Notes: generated by a model from the letters alone, not told the origin. A stretch of 64,000 nt of DNA from Cytophagaceae bacterium (GCA_002710685.1 PALD01000054.1:147416-211415); one strand, 5' to 3'; positions 53,398 through 62,326 are shown, numbered from the stretch's first letter. Numbers and translations: made by a program.

Positions 53398-54156
53398 ATG
53401 CTAACGACGATTAATCACGATGGGTCTACCTTTCAGGTAGATTTGTCACAGCCCAAAGATATTTCCATCCCCATAAAATCTGGAAAGGGGAGCCCGGTGG
53501 CGTGGTATATTGACCCGCCAGAGATAACGCCGGTCGTTGAGGGAAAATGGACGGCACTGGTAAGGGAAGGTGCGGTCATCAATTTTCAGAATATACATTT
53601 TAACCCCCACGGTCATGGCACGCACACGGAGTGCGTGGGCCATATCACTGAGGAGGTCTACTCAATAAACAACTGTTTAAAGCAGTTTTTTTACACGGCT
53701 GAGGTCATTACCGTGGCCCCTGAGATGCGCGGTGAGGACCAGGTGATTACCCTGGTGCAGATTCAAAACGCGCTCCTGGGCAAAAACCCTGAAGCGGTTG
53801 TGATAAGGACACTCCCCAATGGGCGTGAAAAAAAATCAAAGAACTGGTCGCATACTAACTGGCCATATATGCTCTCTGAGGCCGCGGTTTTTTTACGCGA
53901 GATAGGGATTAAGCACTTGCTAATCGACCTGCCCAGCGTTGATAAGGAGAAGGATGAGGGAGAGCTGGCAAGCCACCGCGCTTTCTGGGATATGAAGCAC
54001 AAGCCCCGTTTTGATGCCACGATTACCGAAATGATATTTGTGCCCCATGGGGTCAAGGATGGCAGTTACCTGCTCAACCTGCAGATTGCGCCCTTTGAGA
54101 ACGATGCGTCGCCCAGTAAACCCATTCTCTACAAGATCATCGATGAGGATGAATAA
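53398..54156 (+). CDS. Cyclase family protein (kynurenine formamidase-like metal hydrolase)
   Basis: The 252-residue protein belongs to the cyclase/KynB-like family. The metal-binding motif normally HxGTHxDxPxH appears here as a variant H-G-T-H-T-E-C-V-G-H (73-82), with Glu replacing Asp and Val replacing Pro. The LLIDLPSVDKE block and a C-terminal strand pattern fit the fold. Kynurenine formamidase activity is uncertain given these changes. It lies 13 bp after hemW. Confidence 0.8.
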   Translation: MLTTINHDGSTFQVDLSQPKDISIPIKSGKGSPVAWYIDPPEITPVVEGKWTALVREGAVINFQNIHFNPHGHGTHTECVGHITEEVYSINNCLKQFFYTAEVITVAPEMRGEDQVITLVQIQNALLGKNPEAVVIRTLPNGREKKSKNWSHTNWPYMLSEAAVFLREIGIKHLLIDLPSVDKEKDEGELASHRAFWDMKHKPRFDATITEMIFVPHGVKDGSYLLNLQIAPFENDASPSKPILYKIIDEDE

Positions 54157-54183
54157 TTAAGCATTGATACCTATCTTTATCTA

Positions 54184-54801
54184 ATGGAATATCTGTTTAT
54201 AGGTCTTGCGGCCGGCAGCATTGTTGCCTATATTGTTTTTTCACGCTTTAGCAAAAGTCAAAAAAGCGCACGGGCAAACACCCAGAGCGTCGTGCTCATG
54301 GAGAAGATACGCAGCGTGTGCAAGTTCATCACGGTTGAGGGCGATTTCTCTGAGATTTACCATTATACAAACGTGAAAGATAAGTGGATGAATTTGTTGC
54401 TTGGCAGCAAAAAGGCGCTGATCTTGATCGATGCAAAAGCCTATGTGGGTTTTGATTTGACCAAAATAAAGATGCATCCTGAAAACGGCAAAAAGACCAT
54501 CCATCTTACCGGTTTCCCAGAACCTGAACTGCTGAGCATCGAGACCGACTTTAAATATTATGATAAAAAAGAAGGTTGGGCAAACCCGTTCACATCCTCT
54601 GATTTGACTGAGATCAACCGCGAGGCAAAACAGCATATCGTGGATAAAGTGCCACAGAGCGGCCTGTTTGATGAAGCCAGGAAGCAGGCGTTAGAAACCG
54701 TGGCACTGATGCAGTCTGTGGTGGAGACCATAGGCTGGAAACTGGATTATACCGCGCTTGAAGAGGCCACAAAAACATTGCCCAGTGAAAAGGAAGCTTG
54801 A
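54184..54801 (+). CDS. DUF4230 family protein
   Basis: The 205-residue protein has one N-terminal membrane helix (about 3-20) and a DUF4230 domain with the KFITVEGDFSEIYHY and KALILIDAKAYVGFDL blocks. Function unknown. It is followed 1 bp later by an acetyltransferase gene. Confidence 0.85.
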   Translation: MEYLFIGLAAGSIVAYIVFSRFSKSQKSARANTQSVVLMEKIRSVCKFITVEGDFSEIYHYTNVKDKWMNLLLGSKKALILIDAKAYVGFDLTKIKMHPENGKKTIHLTGFPEPELLSIETDFKYYDKKEGWANPFTSSDLTEINREAKQHIVDKVPQSGLFDEARKQALETVALMQSVVETIGWKLDYTALEEATKTLPSEKEA

Positions 54802-54802
54802 G

Positions 54803-55291
54803 ATGGTGCCCGTATCAACCGCTGAGATTAAGAGGGTATCTGCACTGGCCCAGGTGATATGGCCCGCCAGTTTTAAAGATATATTATCTCCTGGGCAGAT
54901 TGAGTACATGATGGAGATGATGTACAGCGAGAAGTCCTTAAAACAACAAGCGGGGAAAAAAGGCCATGAGTTCTGGATACTAGAGATCAATGGCAGCCCT
55001 TCGGGGTATCTAGCACTTGAGCATCACCGCGATGCCAGTGCGCGCAGCAAGGTGCATAAAATCTACTTGACCCACGACAGTCAAGGCACCGGTGCGGGGA
55101 GGTTTATGATGGACTTCGCTTCCGCGGAAGCAAAAAAAAACGGATCACAAACGCTCTACCTCAATGTCAACCGGTACAACAAGGCCGTAAAGTTTTATGA
55201 ACACTACGGATTCAAAATCTTGAAAGTTGAGGATATTGACATAGGCAACGGCTACCTGATGGAAGATTATGTAATGGAAAAACAACTATGA
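54803..55291 (+). CDS. GNAT family N-acetyltransferase
   Basis: The 162-residue protein has the GNAT acetyl-CoA loop (TGAGRFMMDFA) and the NRYNKAVKFYEHYGFK block typical of motif B. Substrate unknown. The ATG at 54803 is directly after the DUF4230 stop; a frame extension upstream lies within that gene. A perfect GCTTCCGCGGAAGC palindrome (55118-55131) occurs in the coding region. It overlaps the next gene by 4 bp. Confidence 0.85.
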   Translation: MVPVSTAEIKRVSALAQVIWPASFKDILSPGQIEYMMEMMYSEKSLKQQAGKKGHEFWILEINGSPSGYLALEHHRDASARSKVHKIYLTHDSQGTGAGRFMMDFASAEAKKNGSQTLYLNVNRYNKAVKFYEHYGFKILKVEDIDIGNGYLMEDYVMEKQL

Positions 55292-55665
55292 TGCACGCCG
55301 AAGAAATACGCCAATATTGTATCGCAAAACCTGCGGTGACAGAGAGTTTCCCATTTGATGAAAGCACACTTGTATTTAAAGTGATGAACAAAATGTTTGC
55401 CTTGTTGAGCCTGGAAAAGTTTGAACAGGGCAGTGGCAGTATCAATTTAAAGTGCGACCCAGCCTGGGCCGAAGAACTGCGCGGTGAGCACCCGGACGAT
55501 ATCTTGCCCGGCTACCACATGAACAAAAAACACTGGAACACGGTTGAGGTAAACGGTGGGCTTGCGCCAAAATTTATCATCGAACTCATCGACCACAGTT
55601 ATGAACTTATTGTAAAAAGCCTTCCCAAAAAAATGAAACAACAACTTGAAAACGGCGACTATTAA
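55288..55665 (+). CDS. MmcQ/YjbR family protein
   Basis: The 125-residue protein matches the MmcQ/YjbR fold (DUF419): KPAVTESFPFDESTLVFKVMNKMFAL and HMNKKHWNTVEVNG are typical. Often described as DNA-binding by structure, but its role is unknown. Two consecutive ATGs allow a start at 55288 or 55291. It is part of a tight run from DUF4230 to the MutS-like gene. Confidence 0.88.
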   Translation: MMHAEEIRQYCIAKPAVTESFPFDESTLVFKVMNKMFALLSLEKFEQGSGSINLKCDPAWAEELRGEHPDDILPGYHMNKKHWNTVEVNGGLAPKFIIELIDHSYELIVKSLPKKMKQQLENGDY

Positions 55666-55667
55666 GC

Positions 55668-57440
55668 ATGCCCAATCCACAAGAATTTTATCAGGAAAAT
55701 CTCAACGTTTACCAAGCAAAACATGCAGAAATCAAGAAGAAACTGGGTGTAAGCAGTACGCTGCGATTACTGGTTTTTCTTGCAATTATTGCGGTTTTTT
55801 ATTTTTTATGGAGCTATACGCAAGTCATGATTGCAGTGGCTGTGGTGCTGGCCATTGTCTTTGGATTTTTGGTAAAACGGCATACAAACCTGCAATACAA
55901 ACGAGATTTTCTCCAGCAATTGCTCTCGCTTAACGAGACTGAAATACAGGTTTTACATCGGGATTTTTATGATTTGCCTACCGGCGAAAAGTTCAAAGAC
56001 GACACGCATTTTTACAGCATGGATGTTGACCTTTTTGGGCGGGGTTCATTCTTTCAATACCTTAATCGTACAAGTCTTGAGAGCGGAGCAAAAAAACTTT
56101 CAGAGCTGTTGAAAGCAAATGATATTGCGCACATAGATGATAAGCAGGAAGCCATCAGGGAGCTTTCCGCGAAAGCGAAATGGAGACAAGAATTTAAGGC
56201 CACGGCGGCACTCGCCAAGTCAGAAATGTCTGCTGAAGAAATCACCGAATGGTTAAAGTCCTACGATTATTTTGTGCCAAGGATCATGAAGGTTGTACCG
56301 CTTGTTTTTTCGGTGCTTTCCATTGCGGTTGTCGTGTTAGCTTATCTCGGTCTGGTGCCAGAGCTGGTTGTTGTTCTTTGGTTGTTTCTAGGTTTGGGAA
56401 TCACGGGAGCGTACATTAAAAAGACAGTGGCGCTGGCCGATAAGACCGAAAAAGCCGCGAGTACTTTTCAGCAATATTATAAGCTGATTTTGATGCTGGA
56501 GGAAGAGCATTTTGAAACCAATTTACTTAAAGAGGAGCTGACGAAAATTAAGAATAGCGACCAGGAAAAGGCCTCGTTAACAATCAAGAAATTCTCAAGG
56601 ATTTTGGACTCTCTTAACCAGCGCAACAATATGTTAGTGGGGATTTTCATCAACGGATTTTTCCTAAATGACCTGCGGCAAGCTTATAATTTCGAGCGCT
56701 GGATTGAGGCACATGCTGCTGATGTTGAGGCTTGGTTTGACGTGATTCACTTTTTTGATGCGTATATTAGTCTTGGTAATTTTTGTTTCAATCATCCGGG
56801 TTACGCTTTCGCGAAAGTGAAACAAAATGGAGCAATCCTAGATGCAAAAAACCTGGCTCACCCTTTGCTAGACCCTGCAAAAGCCGTGACAAATGATTTC
56901 GCTATAGCGGAAGAAAACTTCTTTATCATTACTGGTGCGAATATGGCTGGAAAAAGTACCTTTTTGCGTACGGTTTCCTTATCAATCGTGATGAGCAATA
57001 TGGGGTTGCCCATTTTTGGGCAGGATGTAAAATACAATCCCATCAAGCTCATCACCAGCATGCGTACGAGTGATTCATTAACTGATGATGAATCGTATTT
57101 CTTTTCAGAGTTAAAACGCCTGCAGACCATTGTAAAAGCTATTGATGCCGACCGCTATTTTATCATTCTCGACGAAATCTTAAAAGGTACGAACAGTGAG
57201 GACAAGGCCAAGGGCTCCAAGAAATTTGTGGAGAAGTTGGTCGCTTCAAATTCTACCGGGATTATCGCTACCCATGATTTGAGCCTATGTGAAATATCAA
57301 AAGAACTTGAGCCGGTTTCAAACTACTATTTTGATGCACAGATCAAGGGTGGCGAACTCTTTTTTGACTATACCTTTAAACCTGGTATTTGCCAAAATAT
57401 GAATGCTTCTTTTTTACTTGAAAAGATGGGGATTGTTTAA
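55668..57440 (+). CDS. Membrane-anchored MutS-like ATPase
   Basis: The 590-residue protein has two pairs of N-terminal membrane helices (about 27-65 and 205-245), a helical lever-like region, and a C-terminal MutS domain V ATPase: Walker A GANMAGKST (about 423-431), the SMRTSDSLTDDESYF stretch, Walker B FIILDEIL (about 499) and the THDLSLCE segment. The mismatch-recognition and connector domains of true MutS are absent. Its presence in the membrane suggests a job other than canonical mismatch repair. Last of a run of genes with 2-bp spacing. Confidence 0.87.
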   Translation: MPNPQEFYQENLNVYQAKHAEIKKKLGVSSTLRLLVFLAIIAVFYFLWSYTQVMIAVAVVLAIVFGFLVKRHTNLQYKRDFLQQLLSLNETEIQVLHRDFYDLPTGEKFKDDTHFYSMDVDLFGRGSFFQYLNRTSLESGAKKLSELLKANDIAHIDDKQEAIRELSAKAKWRQEFKATAALAKSEMSAEEITEWLKSYDYFVPRIMKVVPLVFSVLSIAVVVLAYLGLVPELVVVLWLFLGLGITGAYIKKTVALADKTEKAASTFQQYYKLILMLEEEHFETNLLKEELTKIKNSDQEKASLTIKKFSRILDSLNQRNNMLVGIFINGFFLNDLRQAYNFERWIEAHAADVEAWFDVIHFFDAYISLGNFCFNHPGYAFAKVKQNGAILDAKNLAHPLLDPAKAVTNDFAIAEENFFIITGANMAGKSTFLRTVSLSIVMSNMGLPIFGQDVKYNPIKLITSMRTSDSLTDDESYFFSELKRLQTIVKAIDADRYFIILDEILKGTNSEDKAKGSKKFVEKLVASNSTGIIATHDLSLCEISKELEPVSNYYFDAQIKGGELFFDYTFKPGICQNMNASFLLEKMGIV

Positions 57441-57482
57441 AATATTCTCCCTGAGTGAAGCCAAAGGCAATACCATGCTAAC

Positions 57483-58583
57483 TTACAGCAACCTGCTCTG
57501 TCGCTTGTAAAACGAATCCTGCTGGCGCTTCATGAGCTCGCGGGCCATTTTCTTTTTGTAGTCGTATAGTTCTTCTTCTTCGGTGAGGTCACCATACACC
57601 TTGTCGTTTACCACATTGTCAGCATCCACCAGGTTCTTGCGCTGGTTTGCCTTTTGCGTGGCCCAGGATTTGAGTTCCCCTTCCGCGTCAGCGAGCTTGA
57701 TATCATATTCGCCTTTCGGCGAAATCAACTTTGCAAAAATAGGTGTCGTCTCGATGGCCAGGAACAAAAGGAAAATAAAGAATGACGGCAACCAGGGGAG
57801 TTCATCCAAAGCATTGATACGGGCCATCAATCCATCAAAATTATCAATAATGGGCTGAGAATCTGTAACGGCAGTGTCATATTTTGTGGCAAGTTCAAGC
57901 TTTTGCGCTTCGAGCGCGGCAATCTTATCTGCATTGTCCTTTTTGAGTTGGGTAAGTTCAGCTAAAGCGGCATCATGCTTTTCCCGTTTTTCTTGATAGA
58001 CGGGGCCTTTGCCCAGTTTTTTTGTTCCAGCGGTACCCTCGGCCTCGGCAATGTAGGTGTCATAAAGCGCGTTGACCTCGGCTTCTTTTGTGGCCGTTTC
58101 GGTCTTTATGCCCTCAATCTCGCTGTCAATGGCCTGTACAGATGGTGTAAATTGTTCTGCCAGTTGATTTTGATTGGCCAGGGTCAAATCATTTTTTTGC
58201 TCCAGCAAAACGCGGTCAACTTCTTTCTCAAAAATCTTGAGCTCAAGCGGTTTTGAAATCACGATGGCAATGATGATCGCGAGTATGATTCGCGGAAGCG
58301 CCTGTAAAAACTCATCCATAAAACTATCGCGCTTCTTTATGGTCGAGACTATAAAACGGTCCAGGTTAAAGATGAGCAGGCCCCATACCAGCCCAAAAGC
58401 AATGGCAATACCCACATTGTCAAACACGGTATAGAGTGCATAACCGGCGGCGATAAAGGCCATGAGCGCCGTGAAGAAAACCGTGGCACCTATCCCGGCA
58501 TATTTTGTTTGTTCACCTTCGGCGCAGTTGTCAAGCAATTGAGAATCTGCACCAGAACAAAGGATAAAAAAGCGTTTTAGCAT
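57483..58583 (-). CDS. DUF4407 family membrane protein
   Basis: The 366-residue protein has four predicted membrane helices (about 32-52, 57-75, 95-112 and 258-277), a long charged coiled coil (about 120-250), and a basic C-terminal tail, as in the DUF4407 family common in Bacteroidota and actinobacteria. Function unknown. It converges on the MutS-like gene, with no clear terminator in the 42-bp gap. Confidence 0.85.
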   Translation of the reverse strand: MLKRFFILCSGADSQLLDNCAEGEQTKYAGIGATVFFTALMAFIAAGYALYTVFDNVGIAIAFGLVWGLLIFNLDRFIVSTIKKRDSFMDEFLQALPRIILAIIIAIVISKPLELKIFEKEVDRVLLEQKNDLTLANQNQLAEQFTPSVQAIDSEIEGIKTETATKEAEVNALYDTYIAEAEGTAGTKKLGKGPVYQEKREKHDAALAELTQLKKDNADKIAALEAQKLELATKYDTAVTDSQPIIDNFDGLMARINALDELPWLPSFFIFLLFLAIETTPIFAKLISPKGEYDIKLADAEGELKSWATQKANQRKNLVDADNVVNDKVYGDLTEEEELYDYKKKMARELMKRQQDSFYKRQSRLL

Positions 58584-58656
58584 AACGTAAAAATTGATTG
58601 ATGAATGGGGTTAAGGTACTAAAACGCTTTTTGTTGCCTTGGTATTGTGCGTGTGG

Positions 58657-58679
58657 TTTTTTCGCTTTAAGCGAAAAAA
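58657..58679. repeat. Intergenic dispersed palindrome, terminator-like
   Basis: TTTTTTCGCTT (58657-58667) and AAGCGAAAAAA (58669-58679): perfect 11-bp arms around one T, in the 269-bp stretch between DUF4407 and the M56 gene. Such A/T-flanked stems could end transcription from the M56 gene. Confidence 0.85.
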
Positions 58680-58714
58680 TACTACGCCAACATTATAACT
58701 TGTGAAGTTACATT

Positions 58715-58852
58715 CTATTTTGGTTTAAGTGTGTTTATCTGTTCTTCTGTATATGCATTGGCATACTTATCATAATATGTGGTCTCGGTTTCTTTTTTCA
58801 AGGCGTAATATTTTTGACCTTTTATGAAGATAAATCCGGTCTTTACTTTTAT
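58715..58852 (-). pseudogene. In-frame coding remnant after the M56 stop codon
   Basis: Directly after the TAG of the M56 protein, the same frame stays open for 45 codons to a second TAG (58715-58717). It encodes IKVKTGFIFIKGQKYYALKK and then ETETTYYDKYANAYTEEQ, a sequence of normal protein-like composition in the style of the preceding tail (short KGQKYYxxxK units). This points to a recent nonsense change that trimmed the C-terminus, or to readthrough. Confidence 0.6.
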
Positions 58853-61015
58853 CTATTTATCGCTGATAATCAATATGTAAGAGTCGTTATCATTTTTATA
58901 TAGTATGTCATACTTCTCATTATCCTTAATTATTTTTAAGCCTTCTTTTTGAGAAATCTTCTTGCCATTATAGTAGATGTTATCCTTAGCTAACCGCACC
59001 ATTTCCTCTGACGATGGTGGTGGTGGCGGTGGTGGTGGCGCAGGATTTCCAGTTACGGTTCTTGGTTCTAAAGTTGAATCTGACCCTGTTGATTTTTTCC
59101 CGTAGCCTACAACTGTTTTTGGTTCTAATGAAGATTCAGGTTGTGGTGCAGGCGCAGGAGGTGGCGGTGGCGGAATCAAGCTTTTTGGATTTGCCTTGTA
59201 TAGTGCTGTTGTTTTAAAAGCATCGTCCAACTCTTTCCAAATACCCGTTTTTGCATTACTGCTTCTAAAATGGATACTATAATCCTTCTTCTCTGCAGCC
59301 GTCCAACTTTTGCTTAAAGCATCCACGGTTTTTGCAAAATCGTTAACGGTAGTTTCCTTATCATTTACCCATATTTGTGAGCCAGTGACGGTAATATTCA
59401 AGACTTTTTGTTCAAGGTATTTTTCCACTTCTTCCTTTGTTGGTGGATTCTGAATTTTTTTATGACTTTCATAATACGCAGGAGTCATCAAATCCACCTG
59501 AAATTCCTGAGAGCCTTGTCTCGCGTTTTTATAGACTTTATTTATTGTAAAGTATTTATAATCACTGGTATTGCCCAGGTCTGCATTTGTTATGCGTTTA
59601 CCATCCACCCATACTCCATATTTTGAAGCATCTTTCCATTCATTTAATTGTGACTGAGTGGGGGACTTTTTCTCTAAAATGCCATACGTAGGTTTTTTGG
59701 AAATTTTGTTCAGTTCAGTCTGGGTAATCACTAAAGGCTTTTTTTGTGATTCTTGGCTTGACCCATAATGCGCCGGACTTGTGTGTTGAAGTATATCCTC
59801 GTTACTGGTGTATGAAGATTTATTCTCGTCGCGTTTAATTTGTTTATCACCCACAACGATGCGGTAAAAACCATCATTGTAAAGTGAATTATAGATAAAA
59901 CCCACCTCTTGAGAACTTACCGTACCTGCCGGGGTAACATGGATATTCAAGATGCGGTTGCGTGTGCCGGTAGGGATACCTGCACTTAGTTCATCAACGG
60001 TTTCAGCTAGATTTTCCTTGTTAGTTGCATGGCCATCCACGGCAAAAGTACCATCAGGTTTAATGTTGATTTCAAGGCTATGTGCGGTTAAGTGCGTCGC
60101 ATCTTGACCATTAAAGCCTGGATTAATGGCATTGTTTGCAACAGGCTTCGCCACGATATCTTCATTAAAGAGATATACGCAAAGCACCAGTATGGGGAGC
60201 AAAAGCCCCAGCCGCAGGGCAAGCTTTCTTGCCGAAAAGGTATTTGATAACATAATAATTCGTTTTTTGGTTAATGAATAATTAAGTGAACTCGCTAGTG
60301 CGGTGTGATCAGTACCTCTGGAGTATCTAAACAATTGTTGCACGTAGGCATCAATATTTCTTGATGTTTTTATGGTGGCGCTATCAGCCAGGAACTCATG
60401 GTTGAGCGCTATGCTTTTCTTATAATAAGGCAGTAGGGGATTGAACCAGAAAACCACCTGAAGGAGTTCAATAAATAAAATATCCAGGCTGTGCATCTGT
60501 GCTACATGAGCCTTTTCATGCATAAGTATTTCATCAGGTAGCGTATGTTGTCTAAATTCCCTTTTAGGAAGAAAAATAAATTTCAAGAAGGAGTGCGGTA
60601 CTACTTTGTGCTGTAGCAGGACATTGATGTGCGAGGGCTCCTTTACCTTTTCATTCTCATTTATCTTTTTATTGAGATGGAGTAGATTTCGCGTAAAGCG
60701 AAAGGCAAACACCAGGAATCCCGCTCCATAGATTATCCATAAGACAAGGGGCCAGTTAAAGGGTTCTGTTACAACGGTGGGTGCTTCAAGGCCCGGGGCC
60801 TGTTCAACCATGATGGATGTGGCTTCTAGGATGGGCTGGGGTTCAACTTCTACCTCATAGGTTATTGTGATGAGCGGCAGGATTACCGCAAGGGCAAGGC
60901 CTGCCAGCAGGTAGGCCCGCTTAAAGCCATGGGCAGAGACCTGCTCCAGTGCAACTTTGTAAAACCCCCACAGGAGCAACAGGCACAGTATGGATTTGAT
61001 GAGGTAGGCTATCAT
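58853..61015 (-). CDS. BlaR1-like M56 family antirepressor peptidase
   Basis: The 720-residue membrane protein has N-terminal helices (about 2-20, 34-52, 90-107) and an M56 metallopeptidase domain with HEKAH (His166, Glu167, His170) and Glu207 in NHEFLAD, then a helix at about 268-286 and a long periplasmic region rich in lysine and proline (PPPPPPAPAP near residue 615). By analogy with BlaR1/MecR1 it senses an envelope signal and triggers inactivation of the BlaI-like repressor. It overlaps that repressor gene by 4 bp. No penicillin-binding sensor domain is seen, so beta-lactam sensing is not implied. The C-terminus ends at a TAG followed by a 45-codon in-frame remnant. Confidence 0.88.
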   Translation of the reverse strand: MIAYLIKSILCLLLLWGFYKVALEQVSAHGFKRAYLLAGLALAVILPLITITYEVEVEPQPILEATSIMVEQAPGLEAPTVVTEPFNWPLVLWIIYGAGFLVFAFRFTRNLLHLNKKINENEKVKEPSHINVLLQHKVVPHSFLKFIFLPKREFRQHTLPDEILMHEKAHVAQMHSLDILFIELLQVVFWFNPLLPYYKKSIALNHEFLADSATIKTSRNIDAYVQQLFRYSRGTDHTALASSLNYSLTKKRIIMLSNTFSARKLALRLGLLLPILVLCVYLFNEDIVAKPVANNAINPGFNGQDATHLTAHSLEINIKPDGTFAVDGHATNKENLAETVDELSAGIPTGTRNRILNIHVTPAGTVSSQEVGFIYNSLYNDGFYRIVVGDKQIKRDENKSSYTSNEDILQHTSPAHYGSSQESQKKPLVITQTELNKISKKPTYGILEKKSPTQSQLNEWKDASKYGVWVDGKRITNADLGNTSDYKYFTINKVYKNARQGSQEFQVDLMTPAYYESHKKIQNPPTKEEVEKYLEQKVLNITVTGSQIWVNDKETTVNDFAKTVDALSKSWTAAEKKDYSIHFRSSNAKTGIWKELDDAFKTTALYKANPKSLIPPPPPPAPAPQPESSLEPKTVVGYGKKSTGSDSTLEPRTVTGNPAPPPPPPPPSSEEMVRLAKDNIYYNGKKISQKEGLKIIKDNEKYDILYKNDNDSYILIISDK

Positions 61016-61383
61016 TTTTCCTGCGATTTGATACGTTTGTCAATGAGTTTTTTAAGAGCCTCCAGCTCTTGTTGGTTCAAATCGGTTTCTTGGGTAAAGA
61101 ACGATGCAAACTGCGCGGCCGAGTTGTTGAAAAAGGACTTGATCATGCCGTTCATCTGTTTTGAGAAATAATCCTTTTTTTTGACCAGTGGAAAGTATTT
61201 TCTAGACCTGCCTTCTTGTTCATAATCCACAAAATTCTTGTCCTGCATGCGCTTGAGAAGTGTTGCCACCGTCGTGACAGCGGGCTGCGGCTCAGGATAT
61301 GCTGCCACCAGGTCCTTCATAAAGGCTTTTTTTTGATCCCAGAGGATCTGCATCAATTGTTCTTCGGCATTGCTGAGTTGCAT
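61012..61383 (-). CDS. BlaI/MecI/CopY-family transcriptional repressor
   Basis: The 123-residue winged-helix repressor has the family blocks LSNAEEQLMQILWD, TTVATLLKRMQDKNFVDYEQEGRSRKYFPL and a C-terminal dimerisation helix pair. It is first in the operon with the M56 peptidase. Two CTACAAATGTAG operators upstream cover the promoter, indicating autorepression, which would be relieved when the M56 partner is activated. Confidence 0.93.
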   Translation of the reverse strand: MQLSNAEEQLMQILWDQKKAFMKDLVAAYPEPQPAVTTVATLLKRMQDKNFVDYEQEGRSRKYFPLVKKKDYFSKQMNGMIKSFFNNSAAQFASFFTQETDLNQQELEALKKLIDKRIKSQEK

Positions 61384-61399
61384 GGTACTTCAATTTTGT

Positions 61400-61442
61400 T
61401 TCTACAAATGTAGAATATAATTTTAATTCTACAAATGTAGAG
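61400..61442 (-). promoter_or_regulatory. Promoter of the BlaI/M56 operon embedded in two operators
   Basis: Two copies of CTACAAATGTAG (61402-61413 and 61429-61440), 27 bp apart. On the minus strand the distal copy supplies TTTG (61435-61432), and the proximal copy supplies TACATTTG (61412-61405), separated by 19 nt: an exact Bacteroidota promoter. Confidence 0.85.
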
Positions 61443-61447
61443 TAATA

Positions 61448-61471
61448 TTTTTTTGGCTGTAGCCGAAAAAA
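61448..61471. repeat. Dispersed palindrome upstream of the BlaI promoter
   Basis: TTTTTTTGGCT (61448-61458) and AGCCGAAAAAA (61461-61471), 11-bp arms with one G-T pair. It lies between the divergent BlaI and DUF1206 genes. Confidence 0.75.
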
Positions 61472-61552
61472 GCCCCGCTTTTATGAATACCTTTTACATT
61501 ATATAACAGGGATTTGTGAGGGTATCCCTTGTCCACGGATTATTTTTAGAAG

Positions 61553-62326
61553 ATGAAGAACAAAAAAGAAAAGCTTGCCCGTTTTGGTATCGCGGCTAAA
61601 GGTGCCGTGTATGCTTTGATAGGATTGCTCACCGCGATGGCCGCATTTAATCTGGGTGGCACGATGAGCGGTAATAAAAACGCGCTTCAATTTTTGGCCT
61701 CACAACCGTTTGGCATGGTCCTTCTTGCAATTTTGGGAACAGGTCTTTTTGGGTATTCTTTTTATAGGGTAGTTGAGGCTTTTAAAGGAGATGGCAAATC
61801 CTGGAAAACGGTAAAGGGCTTTGTAAAACGGGCCGGATTTGTGGTAAGCGCAATATTTTATGGTGCATTGGGCTTTACGGCACTTAAGATGGTTGCCGGC
61901 GGTTCTTCGGGGTCTGATGGCGACTCCCTGATGCAGACCATCATGGGCAAGCCTTATGGGCCCTATCTACTGGTTTTTATAGCCCTTTGCCTGGCGGGTA
62001 AATCTGGCTATCAATTTTACAAAGCCTTTTCAGGTAAATATAGGCATGATGTTGAAGAAGCCAGGCTATCGCCCCGAGTTCAAAAAATACTCCTCCGCGC
62101 GGGGGCCATGGGCTTCACCGCCCGCGGAATTGTATCTGGTATCGTGGCGTTCCTGCTGTTTAGGGTCGCACTGACGCAGCAGGGCACTGCCAGTGGAAAA
62201 GTAGCGGCCTTTGAATTTTTACAAAATTCACTTGGGGCCTCCATCATGGGCCTTGTGGCACTGGGCCTGGTAGCCTATGCTGTTTTTATGTTCATTCAGG
62301 CCAGGTATGCCAAGGTTAAATTCTAG
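61553..62326 (+). CDS. DUF1206 family membrane protein
   Basis: The 257-residue protein has six predicted membrane helices in three pairs, as in DUF1206 proteins (repeated AxxGxVYALIGxLT-like hairpins: about 12-32, 54-75, 92-112, 138-155, 182-205 and 228-250). Function unknown. Its last 4 bp overlap the end of the converging dipeptidase gene. Confidence 0.88.
   Translation: MKNKKEKLARFGIAAKGAVYALIGLLTAMAAFNLGGTMSGNKNALQFLASQPFGMVLLAILGTGLFGYSFYRVVEAFKGDGKSWKTVKGFVKRAGFVVSAIFYGALGFTALKMVAGGSSGSDGDSLMQTIMGKPYGPYLLVFIALCLAGKSGYQFYKAFSGKYRHDVEEARLSPRVQKILLRAGAMGFTARGIVSGIVAFLLFRVALTQQGTASGKVAAFEFLQNSLGASIMGLVALGLVAYAVFMFIQARYAKVKF

Noticed and set aside
55646..55933. 95-aa plus-strand frame overlapping the YjbR end and the MutS-like start
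   Set aside because: Out of frame with two well-supported genes and without family features.
58853..61383. Beta-lactam resistance operon
   Set aside because: BlaI and M56 domains are present, but no penicillin-binding sensor domain and no beta-lactamase gene nearby; such pairs are common in Bacteroidota with other roles.
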